A stretch of 64,000 nt of DNA from Sphingomonas melonis (lineage in GTDB: Bacteria > Pseudomonadota > Alphaproteobacteria > Sphingomonadales > Sphingomonadaceae): NCBI RefSeq assembly GCF_013409985.1, contig NZ_JACCBY010000002.1:372001-436000 (forward strand). Direction: 5' to 3'. Shown here in pieces: positions 36,129-44,256 of the stretch (positions are counted from its first letter, which is position 1; the number at the start of each line of letters is the position of its first letter). The notes under the pieces are model-generated. The model was not told the origin of the DNA and made no database searches. It saw nothing but the letters and a program-made list of their open reading frames with translations. The translations under genes and the position numbers were made by a program.

Positions 36129-36881
36129 ATGACGACGACGGACACACGGGCAGTCGATCAAGCCGCTGCGGTAGAAGCCGCGGCGCGCTCGCTGCTGCTG
36201 GTCCGGCATGACGGCCAAACCAGCCGCGTCGCGCTCCCCATCTTCTATCCGAGCGGCGCCGCCGCCACCGTGGAAGTGACCCAGAACGGCAACCAGTTCC
36301 TGATCTCGGATGCCGGCCTTGCCTATCGCGAGGCCGAGCTGATCGGCGCAGAGAACCTGTTCAATCGAAATGCGGCCCCCGTGGCCGAGCAGTTCGGGAT
36401 TGATGCTGGAAGGCGGGGCTTCACTGCGTCCGCCACAATCGACCAGCTCGCCGGCGCCATGGCGGATGTTGCCGCCGCGTCCGTTCAGGTAGCGCACCGT
36501 ATCTGCGAGCGTGTGGCACAGCGCAGCGAGGCCGCTATTGCCGCCCACCTCTACGAGCGGCTTGTCGCGGTGTTCGGCGCGCAGAAGGTCGTGGCGGAGG
36601 CGGAGATCGCAGGAGCATCAAGTCACAAGTGGAGGGTGTCGGCGCTCGTCCACGTTGATGGAAAGGACATGGCATTCGAGGCAGTGTCCAACCATCATAG
36701 CTCTGTCTACTCGTCTGCAACCATGTTCCACGATCTAAGCCTTCTGGAGCGGCGCCCGGTCCCCGTGGCTGTCGTGAAGGACAAGGCGTCGTTCGGCGCC
36801 TACCTGAGCATCCTGTCGCAAGCCGCGAATGTGATCGAGGAAACGGTGCCGAACGCGGCGCTGAAACGGCTGGCAGCCTGA
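36129..36881 (+). CDS. DUF1828-like protein of unknown function (island module gene 2)
   Basis: A 250-residue protein with no membrane segment. The first 110 residues carry RVALPIFYPSGAAATVEV and FLISDAGLAYREAELIGA, a beta-sheet layout with an SDAG turn that resembles the DUF1828 domain (two-part DUF1828/1829 proteins are often in mobile DNA). The second half (SHKWRVSALVHVDGKDMAFEAVS, then an FHDLSLLERRPVPVAVVKDK segment) looks like a nuclease-like or DUF1829-type fold, but no active site can be named with confidence. Gene 1 ends one base upstream, so the two products likely act together. A defence or regulatory cargo role is possible. Confidence 0.6.
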   Translation: MTTTDTRAVDQAAAVEAAARSLLLVRHDGQTSRVALPIFYPSGAAATVEVTQNGNQFLISDAGLAYREAELIGAENLFNRNAAPVAEQFGIDAGRRGFTASATIDQLAGAMADVAAASVQVAHRICERVAQRSEAAIAAHLYERLVAVFGAQKVVAEAEIAGASSHKWRVSALVHVDGKDMAFEAVSNHHSSVYSSATMFHDLSLLERRPVPVAVVKDKASFGAYLSILSQAANVIEETVPNAALKRLAA

Positions 36882-37103
36882 GCTGGCCACCAATCGGCTT
36901 GAGATCAGCAGCCGGTTTCACTGCCATCCGGTGTCTGATCGACACCGCGGGGCTTGAGTGCTACATACCCCCTCACGAGCTTCGGAGCCCTAATCGGCTC
37001 CTGGGCTGCTGTTGCGGGTGTAACTCCCGCCGGTCTCGTGCTCACCATGGCCGTTGTTCTAGCAGCCGTCGTCTTGGCGGCAGAAAAGATCAAAGGAGGT
37101 TCT

Positions 37104-37265
37104 ATGGAAGCAAAACACACCAAGCGCTCGCGCGCAGTCAGTATGTTGGGGTCGGTCGCAACTAAGTGTAAGTCAATGTTTCGTAAGTGGTTAGGTCAAT
37201 CGATCATCATCACGACGGCCATGATGGCAAGCATGACGGCGGGCGTCGCCGGGCAGCAGTCTTAG
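37104..37265 (+). CDS. 53-residue basic membrane-type small protein
   Basis: An ATG preceded by AAAGGAGGT, a near-perfect Shine-Dalgarno sequence, opens 53 codons: a basic N-terminus (MEAKHTKRSRA, then KCKSMFRKW) followed by one hydrophobic segment (SIIITTAMMASMTAGVAG). The same frame is open back to a TTG at 36954 and would add about 50 residues with another hydrophobic segment (GLVLTMAVVLAAVVLAA), but the ribosome site favours 37104. Its base composition is low-GC, like the island. Function is unknown; a small toxin or membrane-acting peptide is a possibility only by general appearance. Confidence 0.45.
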   Translation: MEAKHTKRSRAVSMLGSVATKCKSMFRKWLGQSIIITTAMMASMTAGVAGQQS

Positions 37266-37401
37266 CTAACCGCAGGCTTAGCGGGTCGACCATCCGTCCG
37301 AGACGGCAACGTTAGTTCATGTACAATACGTGCGCACAAAGCAGGGTAGCGGGAGCGGGTGAACCTCGGCGAATCGCGTCCTTTCTTGCTGGAACAACGC
37401 C

Positions 37402-37418
37402 TCTCATAGGGGTCACCA
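37402..37418. repeat. Right attachment-type repeat
   Basis: TCTCATAGGGGTCACCA repeats the tRNA-Glu 3' end with one mismatch in 17 and is followed by AGCG, close to the AAGCG after the tRNA. It marks the right edge of the mini-island. Confidence 0.65.
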
Positions 37419-37538
37419 GCGGTACCGTTTCAGACATCATGATGACCATGGCCCCTTCCGGGCCACATCGTCGCGCGCGGCGCTGACCGCGGCAGGCGTG
37501 TGGGCGACGATTATGCGCCGCCCACTGTTGCCCCCTGC

Positions 37539-40538
37539 TCAGAGCCCCGTCGCGTACAGCGTGTGGTGCGTCAGGATGAAGAGCGTCTTCTGGTCGGCGC
37601 CGCCGATGATCAGCTGGAGCGGGCGTTCCGGCACGTCGATGCGCCGCCGCAACGCGCCATCGGCGCCGTAGACGAACACTTGCCCGTTCGCGACATAGAG
37701 GTTGCCGGCGGCATCGCGCGCGACGCTCTCGCCGCCGCGGTCGGCGACGACCTTGAGGTCGGTGACCTGCCCGCCTTCGCCGACGAGGCCGCTATAGGTG
37801 CGGTTCTCCGAGGCGTTGGTCAGCGTCACCCGGCTGCCCGGCGCCGCCGCGACGAACCCGTAGGAATCGAGCGTGTCGGACCAGCGCCAGCCCTGGTGAT
37901 CGTCCGGCCCCTGGTTCCAGACGCGGAACGCGGGCAGCGCGAGCGACCCGTCCGGCGAGACATATTCCTGCGCCTTGGCCTCGCCCATCTTGCTGGTGAA
38001 GAAGTCGGTGATCGTCGGATAGGTATAGGTCTTGGGATCGATGCGATCGGCGAATTCGCCGTTGGCCCAGACGTTGACCGGCAGCAGCGTCGCCGCCTTG
38101 CGGCCGGCGCGTACCGGGGTCGGCGCGATGACGCGGACGTCGGCGGGCTTGGCCGGATCGATGCTGTAGACGCTGCCGTCACGCCCCGCCGAGGACTGGA
38201 CGAGCAACGAGCCCGACTGGTCGACCGCGAGATTGACCGCGTCGAGCGGCGCATCCGCGACGGTCGACAGCCCCTCCGCCTGCGACCAGCCGTGGATGCG
38301 CTGGAAGAAGCGATCGATGAAGTAGAGCTTGCCCGCCTTGTCGGTCGCCGCGCCGGCGATCGAGTAGAAGCCGTCCGCGAGTTTGCGCACCCCCGGCGAC
38401 ACCGGCACCGCCGTGGCGGTCGCCGCGGTCGCGGGCGCCGCCGGCACGTCGAGCCTGGCGAACTCGCGCTCGCGCACCTCCTGCTGGCGGGTCATGTCCT
38501 TGATCGCATTTTCGAACGGATATTTGCTGGCGCGCAGATAGGTGCCGCAGCCCTTGGTGTCGCAGCTCGCAAAGCCGCTCTCGGCGTTCACATGGACGTT
38601 GCGGAAGCGGATGTCGCCCGAATCGTACAGGCGCACCGCCGTATCCATCGGCTTGATCGATCGCGTGACGCGATAGGCATGATAGTTGGCGAACAGGATG
38701 TTGCGCGAATTGCGGAACTCGGTCGAGATGGCGTTGACGCCGTCGCGCACCTCCTGCTCGGTCTGCGGTGCGAGGAATTCCCAGTTCTCGACGCCGTCGA
38801 GGACGATCTCGTGGCGATAATGATGCTCGGCCGACAGCTGGTAGACATGGCCCGGCGTCTTGGTGTCGGAGACGTAGAAGCCCGCCGACGCCAGCGTGTT
38901 GGGCGACCAGAGCGCCGAGAAGGTACCGCCGCCGCCGTCGGTCACCCAGATGCTGGGATATTGACCGTCGAAGCGCGCGCGCGGATCGCCGAAGCCGACC
39001 GGGCTGCCCTTGGTCAGGAAGGTGCCGCCGCCGCCCTGGATCTTGACGTCGTTGACCATCGACGCCTCGCCCGCCTTCCACAGCAGCGCCGTCGCGCGCG
39101 GATTGACCCCGCCGGTCCACAGGCCGAGGCCGTGGACGATGGCGTTGCCGCCCTTCGCGCTCTCGATCAGCGCCTTGGCGCCGCCGACCCCCATGAAGGC
39201 GGGCGTCTCGTCGGGCAGATAGACGTGGGTCAGGCTCGGGTGGAGCGCGATCAGCACGCTGTCGGGGCGCAGCTTCAGCGTGTCGGTGACGCGATAGCGG
39301 CCCATCGGCAGATACAGCACGCGATGCGTGTCGATCGCGCGTTGCAGCGCGGCGGTGTCGTCGGTGGTGTCGTCGCCCTTGACGCCGAGGTCGTGGACGT
39401 TCGCCCAGGCCTTGACCGGCGGCAGCGCGGCGATCGCCGGCTTGGGCCGCGCCGGCGCGCGGCCGAGCGGCGCCATCGTCACGTCGGTGGCATAATCGCC
39501 GATCGTGCCGAGCCCGGCCAGCTTGAGGCCGTAGGAGAAGTCGCTGACGCGGTAGCGCGCGCCCTTGCCCGCGACGGTCGTGCCGCTGTCGCGGAAGCGC
39601 GCGAAGGTCGGTGTGTTGATGCCGATCGCATTGTCGAAGCCGATCTGGGTGAAGACGCTCTTCTCCTCCGAGATCAGCACCGCCGATTGCGAGACGTTCT
39701 CGAAGCGGACGTCCTTGCCCCACAGCGAGTCGGAATAGCCGCGGTCGATCTCGATGCCGACCGGCGTGTCGCGGATCGCGACGTTGACCAGCGTCAGATC
39801 GACCTCATGCTCGCGGATCGCCGCGTCGCGCTGGCCCTGGAAGTCGGAATCGATCAGCGTGAACTGCCACGCCGGCGAGGTCTTTTCCGACATGATGCCG
39901 TAGCGGCCGCCGAAGAAGCGCAGGTCCTCGAACTCGTTGCCCGCCTGATAGACGCCGGCGAGGCCGGAGCCGATGTGGAAGTCGGCATGGCGGATATAGC
40001 CGTGCTGCGCGACGCGGAAGCGCACCGCGACCGCACCGGCATTGCCCTCGCCGATACGGAAATCGACGTTGGCGAGCGCGGAATAGAAGGTGCTGGAGGT
40101 CGCGTCGAAGATGCTGGGATCGAACGGCACGCTGGTGCGCGGCGGCACCGGCGCCTTGCCGACGCGATACTGGTCCTCGCCGGTGAAGGCGAGCATCGCC
40201 GCGACACCGGCGCCGAAGCCCTCGCTATTGTCGCCGAGCACGATCTCCGGCCGCGTCACGCCGACGCCGAAGATGCGCACTGCGGAGCGCACGAAGATCG
40301 TGCGGCTGATCCGGTAGCGGCCCGACGGCAGGAAGACGACGCCGCCCTGCCCGCCCTGCGCCGCGGCGTCGATCGCCTGCTGGATCGCGGCGCTGTCGTC
40401 GGCGCGGCCGTCGCCGACGCCGCGGACGGTGATCGCCCGCGCATCCTTCGGCGCGCTGAGATAGACCGATGTGGTCGCGGCCAGAGCGGGCGCAGGCGCG
40501 ACCAGCGCCGCTGCGCCGAGCAGCCAGATATGCTTCAA
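37539..40538 (-). CDS. Large beta-helix (pectate-lyase-type) protein with gluconolactonase-like propeller, paralogue 1
   Basis: A 999-residue secreted protein (signal peptide to PALAA). Residues about 35-360 and 385-640 are two right-handed beta-helix segments of the pectate-lyase_3/GH55-like type, each opening with DDSAAIQQAIDAA or DDTAALQRAIDTH and followed by VVFLPSGRYRISRT or VLYLPMGRYRVTD. Residues about 715-999 look like an SMP-30/gluconolactonase-type propeller, ending FGGAD-type IIGGADQKTLFILTHHTLYA. It is a close paralogue of the protein at 44257. It probably acts on a polysaccharide and its lactone product in the periplasm or outside the cell; catalysis is inferred. The LuxR-type gene lies 60 bp upstream on the same strand. 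Confidence 0.85.
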   Translation of the reverse strand: MKHIWLLGAAALVAPAPALAATTSVYLSAPKDARAITVRGVGDGRADDSAAIQQAIDAAAQGGQGGVVFLPSGRYRISRTIFVRSAVRIFGVGVTRPEIVLGDNSEGFGAGVAAMLAFTGEDQYRVGKAPVPPRTSVPFDPSIFDATSSTFYSALANVDFRIGEGNAGAVAVRFRVAQHGYIRHADFHIGSGLAGVYQAGNEFEDLRFFGGRYGIMSEKTSPAWQFTLIDSDFQGQRDAAIREHEVDLTLVNVAIRDTPVGIEIDRGYSDSLWGKDVRFENVSQSAVLISEEKSVFTQIGFDNAIGINTPTFARFRDSGTTVAGKGARYRVSDFSYGLKLAGLGTIGDYATDVTMAPLGRAPARPKPAIAALPPVKAWANVHDLGVKGDDTTDDTAALQRAIDTHRVLYLPMGRYRVTDTLKLRPDSVLIALHPSLTHVYLPDETPAFMGVGGAKALIESAKGGNAIVHGLGLWTGGVNPRATALLWKAGEASMVNDVKIQGGGGTFLTKGSPVGFGDPRARFDGQYPSIWVTDGGGGTFSALWSPNTLASAGFYVSDTKTPGHVYQLSAEHHYRHEIVLDGVENWEFLAPQTEQEVRDGVNAISTEFRNSRNILFANYHAYRVTRSIKPMDTAVRLYDSGDIRFRNVHVNAESGFASCDTKGCGTYLRASKYPFENAIKDMTRQQEVREREFARLDVPAAPATAATATAVPVSPGVRKLADGFYSIAGAATDKAGKLYFIDRFFQRIHGWSQAEGLSTVADAPLDAVNLAVDQSGSLLVQSSAGRDGSVYSIDPAKPADVRVIAPTPVRAGRKAATLLPVNVWANGEFADRIDPKTYTYPTITDFFTSKMGEAKAQEYVSPDGSLALPAFRVWNQGPDDHQGWRWSDTLDSYGFVAAAPGSRVTLTNASENRTYSGLVGEGGQVTDLKVVADRGGESVARDAAGNLYVANGQVFVYGADGALRRRIDVPERPLQLIIGGADQKTLFILTHHTLYATGL

Positions 40539-40598
40539 GGCAGTTCTCCCCGGGGGTTCGGTCGTGCCGCACGGTCCGCCGGACCGGCGGTAAAAGGC

Positions 40599-40868
40599 TC
40601 AGGAGGCGCGGCGGCCCAGCGTCTGTGCGGCGAGCGCGACCTGCGTGCGGTTGCGCACGTTGAGCTTGCGCATCAGCGCGGTCATATGCGCCTTCACCGT
40701 CGCCTCGGCGATGCCGAGGTCATAGGCGATCTGTTTGTTGAGCAGACCGGAATGGACGCCGCGCAGCACCTTCATCTGCGTCGGCGTCAGCTGGTCGAGC
40801 GGACAGGCCGCTGGCGCCGCATGGGCGTTGATCGCGGGCTGGCGAGCGATCGGGGAAGTCCCTTCCAT
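40599..40868 (-). CDS. Small LuxR-type (GerE) DNA-binding regulator
   Basis: 89 residues from the second ATG (40868), which sits six bases after AGAGGAGG; the ATG two codons earlier would overlap the ribosome site. Residues 25-85 form a LuxR/GerE helix-turn-helix (LTPTQMKVLRGVHSGLLNKQIAYDLGIAEATVKAHM), after a short flexible N-terminus. There is no receiver or autoinducer domain upstream, so it is a stand-alone HTH protein or the remains of a response regulator. It is 60 bp upstream of the beta-helix gene on the same strand and probably controls the locus. Confidence 0.85.
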   Translation of the reverse strand: MEGTSPIARQPAINAHAAPAACPLDQLTPTQMKVLRGVHSGLLNKQIAYDLGIAEATVKAHMTALMRKLNVRNRTQVALAAQTLGRRAS

Positions 40869-41200
40869 CGTCATCCTCCTCTGGTGGCCATGAGCCGGCG
40901 GTCGTCCGTCTCGGACGATCCATCTTGGTCCACCGACCCGTTTCGAGACGGATTCGGTTAGACAGGTTTCCTGTATGATCTCTACAACATGCGGGGATCA
41001 AGCCTTTTTTCTTGGCGAACGGCAAAAACCTGTCCTACAGATACGCCGACGAACGGCAGACGAAGGCGTCGCCGAAGTGGAGGGAGGGTGTCGATGCGGC
41101 ACAGGCAGGCCAGCATGGCGAAGGCCATGACGCCACGATCGGAACGGGATGCGCCGTCGGGCGCACGAGATCGTGGCACTCCGACGCTCTCCCACGCGCC

Positions 41201-41305
41201 GTCACCCCGGACGTGTTCCGGGGTCCACCGGGCCGCGGGCGCGTCGTGCCGTTTCGAGCCATTCTCCTCGCCGCGGCGTGGACCCCGGAACCAGTCCGGG
41301 GTGAC
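41201..41305. repeat. Inverted-repeat element, copy C
   Basis: The arms 41201-41228 (begins GTCACCCCGGAC) and 41278-41305 (ends GTCCGGGGTGAC) match those of the other copies and pair at 26 of 28 positions or better. No outer arms were recognised in this copy. It sits in the 488-bp gap between the LuxR-type gene and the gluconate permease; the rest of the gap holds no gene I can support. Confidence 0.8.
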
Positions 41306-41356
41306 GGGGTGGGCGACGCGAGCCGAACACGACAGTCCCCATGCGGCGACGCCACG

Positions 41357-42703
41357 ATGACCGGCGCGGACATCCGCCTCGTCGTCGCCGCGCTCGCCGG
41401 CATCCTGCTCGCGGTGCTGATGATCGTGCGCGGCCGGCTGCACCCGTTCATCGGGCTGCTGTGCGGCGCCTTCGCGGTCGGGCTGTTCGCCGGCCTGCCG
41501 CTGCCCGACATCGCCAAGGCGGTGCAGAAAGGCGTCGGCGACATCATCGGCGGCACCGGACTGGTCGTCGCGCTCGGCCTATCGCTCGGCGCGATGCTGC
41601 ATCTGTCGGGCGCCGCCGCCGCGCTGGCGCAGAGCGCGCTGCGGCTGACCGGCGCGCGCGCCGCCCCCTGGGCGACGCTCGGCATCGCGATCGTCATCGG
41701 CCTGCCGCTGTTCTTTGAAACCGGGCTGGTGCTGCTGCTGCCGATCGTCGTCGCCGCCGCGGAGGCGATGGCCGGCCCCGACGATGCCGACCGCGACGCC
41801 GCCAAGCTGCGCCTGATCATGCCCGCGCTCGCCGGGCTCGGCGTCGTCCATGCGCTGGTGCCGCCGCATCCCGGCCCGCTGCTCGCGGTCGAGGCGCTCG
41901 GCGCCAACCTCGGCAAGACGATGCTCTACGGCATTCTCATCGCGATCCCGACCGCGATCATCGCCGGGCCGGTGCTCGCCCGCTTCGTCACCCCCGGCAT
42001 CCGGCTCGCGCCGCCGCTGCTCCACGACCATCGGCTCGACCTCGCCACGCCCGGCCGCGCCGCATCGCTCGCGATCGTGCTGCTCCCGGTCCTGCTGATC
42101 GCCACCGGCGAGCTCGGCCAGATGGCGCCGGGGCTGAAGGGCACCGGCTGGCTGGTCGCCGCGAGCAATCCGGTGATCGCGCTGCTGGTCACCAACCTGC
42201 TCGCATTGCCGCTGCTGTTCGGCCGCCGCCTGCGCGAGGCGAAGATCCAGGACGCGGTGTGGCACGAGACGATGGCCGCGGCGGGCGCGATCCTGCTCGC
42301 GATCGGCGCCGGCGGCGCGTTGAAGCAGGTGCTGGTCAGCGCCGGCCTGTCCGACCTGTTGGCGCGGCTGGTGCTGATGTATGCGGTGTCACCATTGCTG
42401 CTCGGCTGGCTGGTCGCAGTCGGCATCCGCCTTGCCGCCGGCTCGGCGACGGTGGCGACGATCACCGCGGTCGGCATCATGCCCGGCGTCGTCGCCGGAT
42501 CGGGCGTGTCGCCCGAGCTGGTGGTGCTGGCGATCGGCGCGGGCTCGGTGTTCTTCAGCCACGTCAACGATCCCGGCTTCTGGCTGGTGAAGAGCTATGT
42601 CGGCACGAGCACCGCGGACACGTTCAAGACCTGGTCGCTGCTCGAAACGACGATTTCGGTCGTCGGCCTCGCGCTGGTGATCGCGCTCAGTTATGTTGTC
42701 TGA
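41357..42703 (+). CDS. gntP: GntP-family gluconate/H+ permease
   Basis: 448 residues with about 12 membrane helices. Family marks include DIIGGTGLVVALGLSLGAML, GLPLFFETGLVLLLPIV, VPPHPGPLLAVE and the C-terminal SVFFSHVNDPGFWLVK. The start is taken at the ATG at 41357; a frame extending 115 codons upstream passes through copy C of the repeat and is rejected. It imports gluconate or a related sugar acid. The FCD regulator lies 18 bp downstream, and gluconokinase faces it further on, so the three make a gluconate-use unit. Confidence 0.9.
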   Translation: MTGADIRLVVAALAGILLAVLMIVRGRLHPFIGLLCGAFAVGLFAGLPLPDIAKAVQKGVGDIIGGTGLVVALGLSLGAMLHLSGAAAALAQSALRLTGARAAPWATLGIAIVIGLPLFFETGLVLLLPIVVAAAEAMAGPDDADRDAAKLRLIMPALAGLGVVHALVPPHPGPLLAVEALGANLGKTMLYGILIAIPTAIIAGPVLARFVTPGIRLAPPLLHDHRLDLATPGRAASLAIVLLPVLLIATGELGQMAPGLKGTGWLVAASNPVIALLVTNLLALPLLFGRRLREAKIQDAVWHETMAAAGAILLAIGAGGALKQVLVSAGLSDLLARLVLMYAVSPLLLGWLVAVGIRLAAGSATVATITAVGIMPGVVAGSGVSPELVVLAIGAGSVFFSHVNDPGFWLVKSYVGTSTADTFKTWSLLETTISVVGLALVIALSYVV

Positions 42704-42721
42704 CGCGCGGGAGGGGCGGCC

Positions 42722-43399
42722 ATGAACGAAGTGCGCCTGGTCGATCGCGCCTATACCGCGATCGTCGGCATCATCAACGACGAGCAGCTTGCGATCGGCG
42801 ACCGCCTGCCGTCCGAAGCGCGGCTCGCCGCATCGTTCGGCATGTCGCGGACGATCGTCCGCGAGGCGCTGGCGCGGCTCGCCTCCGACGGGATCACCGC
42901 GGCGCGGCGTGGCGCCGGCTCCTATGTCCAGCGACGGCCGTCGGAACGGCTCAGCACCCATATGCCGATGGACGCGCTCGCCAAGACGCTCGGCACCTAT
43001 GAAGTCCGCTTCGTCCTGGAATCGGAGGCGGCAAGGCTGGCGGCACAGCGCCGCTCGCAGCAGCAGCTCGACACGATCGAACGCGCGCTGGCGGCGCTGC
43101 GCAGCGCGCTGCTGTCGAATGCGCCGGCGCATGACGAGGACTGGCTGCTGCATCGCGCCATCGTCGAGGCGACGGGCAATTCGGCCTTCGTGCCGGTGTT
43201 TGATCACCTCCAGCATGAGGTGATGCGCATCCTGCGCGCCGGTGTCGACATCTCACGCTCGCGCCCGCCCGAGGTGATCGGTGCGATGATGGGCGAACAT
43301 GACGCGATCGTCGACGCGATCCGCGCCCGCGACGCCGACGGGGCGGCGCTGGCGATGCGCTGGCACCTGTCGCAGGGACGCAAGCGGCTGATGCCGTGA
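42722..43399 (+). CDS. FadR/GntR-type (FCD) transcriptional regulator
   Basis: A 225-residue protein with an N-terminal GntR winged helix (LPSEARLAASFGMSRTIVREALARLASDGI) and a C-terminal all-helical FCD effector domain (about residues 85-215) with the metal-ligand-type positions DWLLHRAIVEATGN and GEHDAIVDAI. Such regulators often control sugar-acid use and are released by gluconate, gluconate-6-phosphate or a uronate. It starts 18 bp after gntP and is probably cotranscribed. Confidence 0.9.
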   Translation: MNEVRLVDRAYTAIVGIINDEQLAIGDRLPSEARLAASFGMSRTIVREALARLASDGITAARRGAGSYVQRRPSERLSTHMPMDALAKTLGTYEVRFVLESEAARLAAQRRSQQQLDTIERALAALRSALLSNAPAHDEDWLLHRAIVEATGNSAFVPVFDHLQHEVMRILRAGVDISRSRPPEVIGAMMGEHDAIVDAIRARDADGAALAMRWHLSQGRKRLMP

Positions 43400-43490
43400 G
43401 GCGGGCATTGACTCCGTCGCGCTCGCTCCCTCCCCCGCGGTTCGCCCCGAGCCCGTCGAAGGGCGTGGGACTCACCGTCCTGCGACAGGC

Positions 43491-44072
43491 TCAGGTCGAG
43501 CGGCGGGATTTCCGGTCTTCCGAACCTGTCGCCTTCTGCCGCTCGTCGATCCACGCCAGCGCCTCCGCGGTCAGCGCGTCCACCGGGCGCGACGCGTCGA
43601 GCGTCACCGCCGGTTCGTCGGGCGTCGGGCGCTCGAGCGTGGCGAGCTGGCTGCCGAGCAGGCTGGGCGGCATATAATGGCCCGATCGCGTCCGCATGCG
43701 CCGCGCGATCTCGGCTTCGCCGGTATCGAGCAGCACGAACAGCAACGGCACCGCCGATGCGGCCGACAGCCGCTCGCGATAGCTGCGCTTGAGCGCCGAA
43801 CAGGCGGCAACGGCGACGCCGCCGGGCGCGTCCAGCGCTGCCGCGCCCAGCGCCGCGCCGAGCCGGTCGAGCCACGGCCAGCGATCGGCGTCGGTGAGCG
43901 GATGGCCCGCCTGCATCTTCGCGACATTCTCCGCCGAGTGGAAGGCGTCGCCCTCCAGCACCGGACACCCCAGCGCCGTGCCCAGCCGGGCCGACAGCGT
44001 CGATTTGCCGCTACCGCTTACGCCCATGACGACGATCGCATAAGCGCGGTCGGTCCCTGCTTGTCCGTGCAC
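43491..44072 (-). CDS. gntK: Gluconokinase (GntK/IdnK type)
   Basis: A 193-residue kinase of normal size with the P-loop GVSGSGKST at residues 17-25, then LEGDAFHSAENVAKMQAGHPLTDADRWPWL (sugar-acid contact region) and ACSALKRSYRERL, all typical of gluconokinase. It makes 6-phosphogluconate from gluconate with ATP. It is transcribed toward the FCD regulator, convergent with it, and divergent from the second beta-helix gene. The 91-bp gap to the regulator carries a short GCCCGTCGAAGGGC-type palindrome. Confidence 0.93.
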   Translation of the reverse strand: MHGQAGTDRAYAIVVMGVSGSGKSTLSARLGTALGCPVLEGDAFHSAENVAKMQAGHPLTDADRWPWLDRLGAALGAAALDAPGGVAVAACSALKRSYRERLSAASAVPLLFVLLDTGEAEIARRMRTRSGHYMPPSLLGSQLATLERPTPDEPAVTLDASRPVDALTAEALAWIDERQKATGSEDRKSRRST

Positions 44073-44256
44073 GCGCTACCCTTGCGTTCGAGGCCGGGCG
44101 AGATGCCGGCATGAGGATAACGCCGCTATCCCGCGTCCGTGCCCGGCTGACCATTACGACCTTTGTCGCAATCGTCGCCCCGCCTGCGCGATCCTACTCC
44201 GGAGCATCTGCGGGATGCCCCAGTCTGTTGCCCGTCTTTTGCAAGGATACGCCGTG

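Larger units (their letters stand above)
35439..37418. mobile_element. tRNA-Glu-bounded genomic mini-island (about 2 kb)
   Basis: TCTCGTAGGGGTCACCA at the tRNA 3' end (35439-35455) recurs as TCTCATAGGGGTCACCA at 37402-37418, matching at 16 of 17 positions, as expected for attL/attR of a tRNA-targeting element. DNA between them is visibly poorer in GC than its surroundings (about 31 of 60 at 35461-35520 and 26 of 60 at 37141-37200 by my count). It holds a two-gene module, a tiny protein and stretches without recognisable genes. No integrase or recombinase was seen, so it is a remnant or a non-autonomous element. Confidence 0.65.

Noticed and set aside
35471..36145. Minus-strand frame of about 224 codons inside the mini-island
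   Set aside because: It lies opposite the better-supported plus-strand gene 1, has no recognisable domain and no clear ribosome site; kept only as a remote possibility.
37441..37472. Imperfect hairpin with TGGCCC/GGGCCA stem as terminator of the first beta-helix gene
   Set aside because: The central stem is only 6 bp, outer pairing includes wobble and no T-tract follows on the minus strand; too weak to list.
37500..40961. Plus-strand frame of about 1150 codons opposite the first beta-helix gene
   Set aside because: The product is a repetitive Arg/Asp/Ala/Val mix without recognisable fold, while the opposite strand encodes a clear signal peptide and beta-helix domains.
41012..41356. Upstream extension of the gluconate permease frame
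   Set aside because: It crosses repeat copy C and lacks hydrophobic or family sequence; the ATG at 41357 gives the normal family N-terminus.
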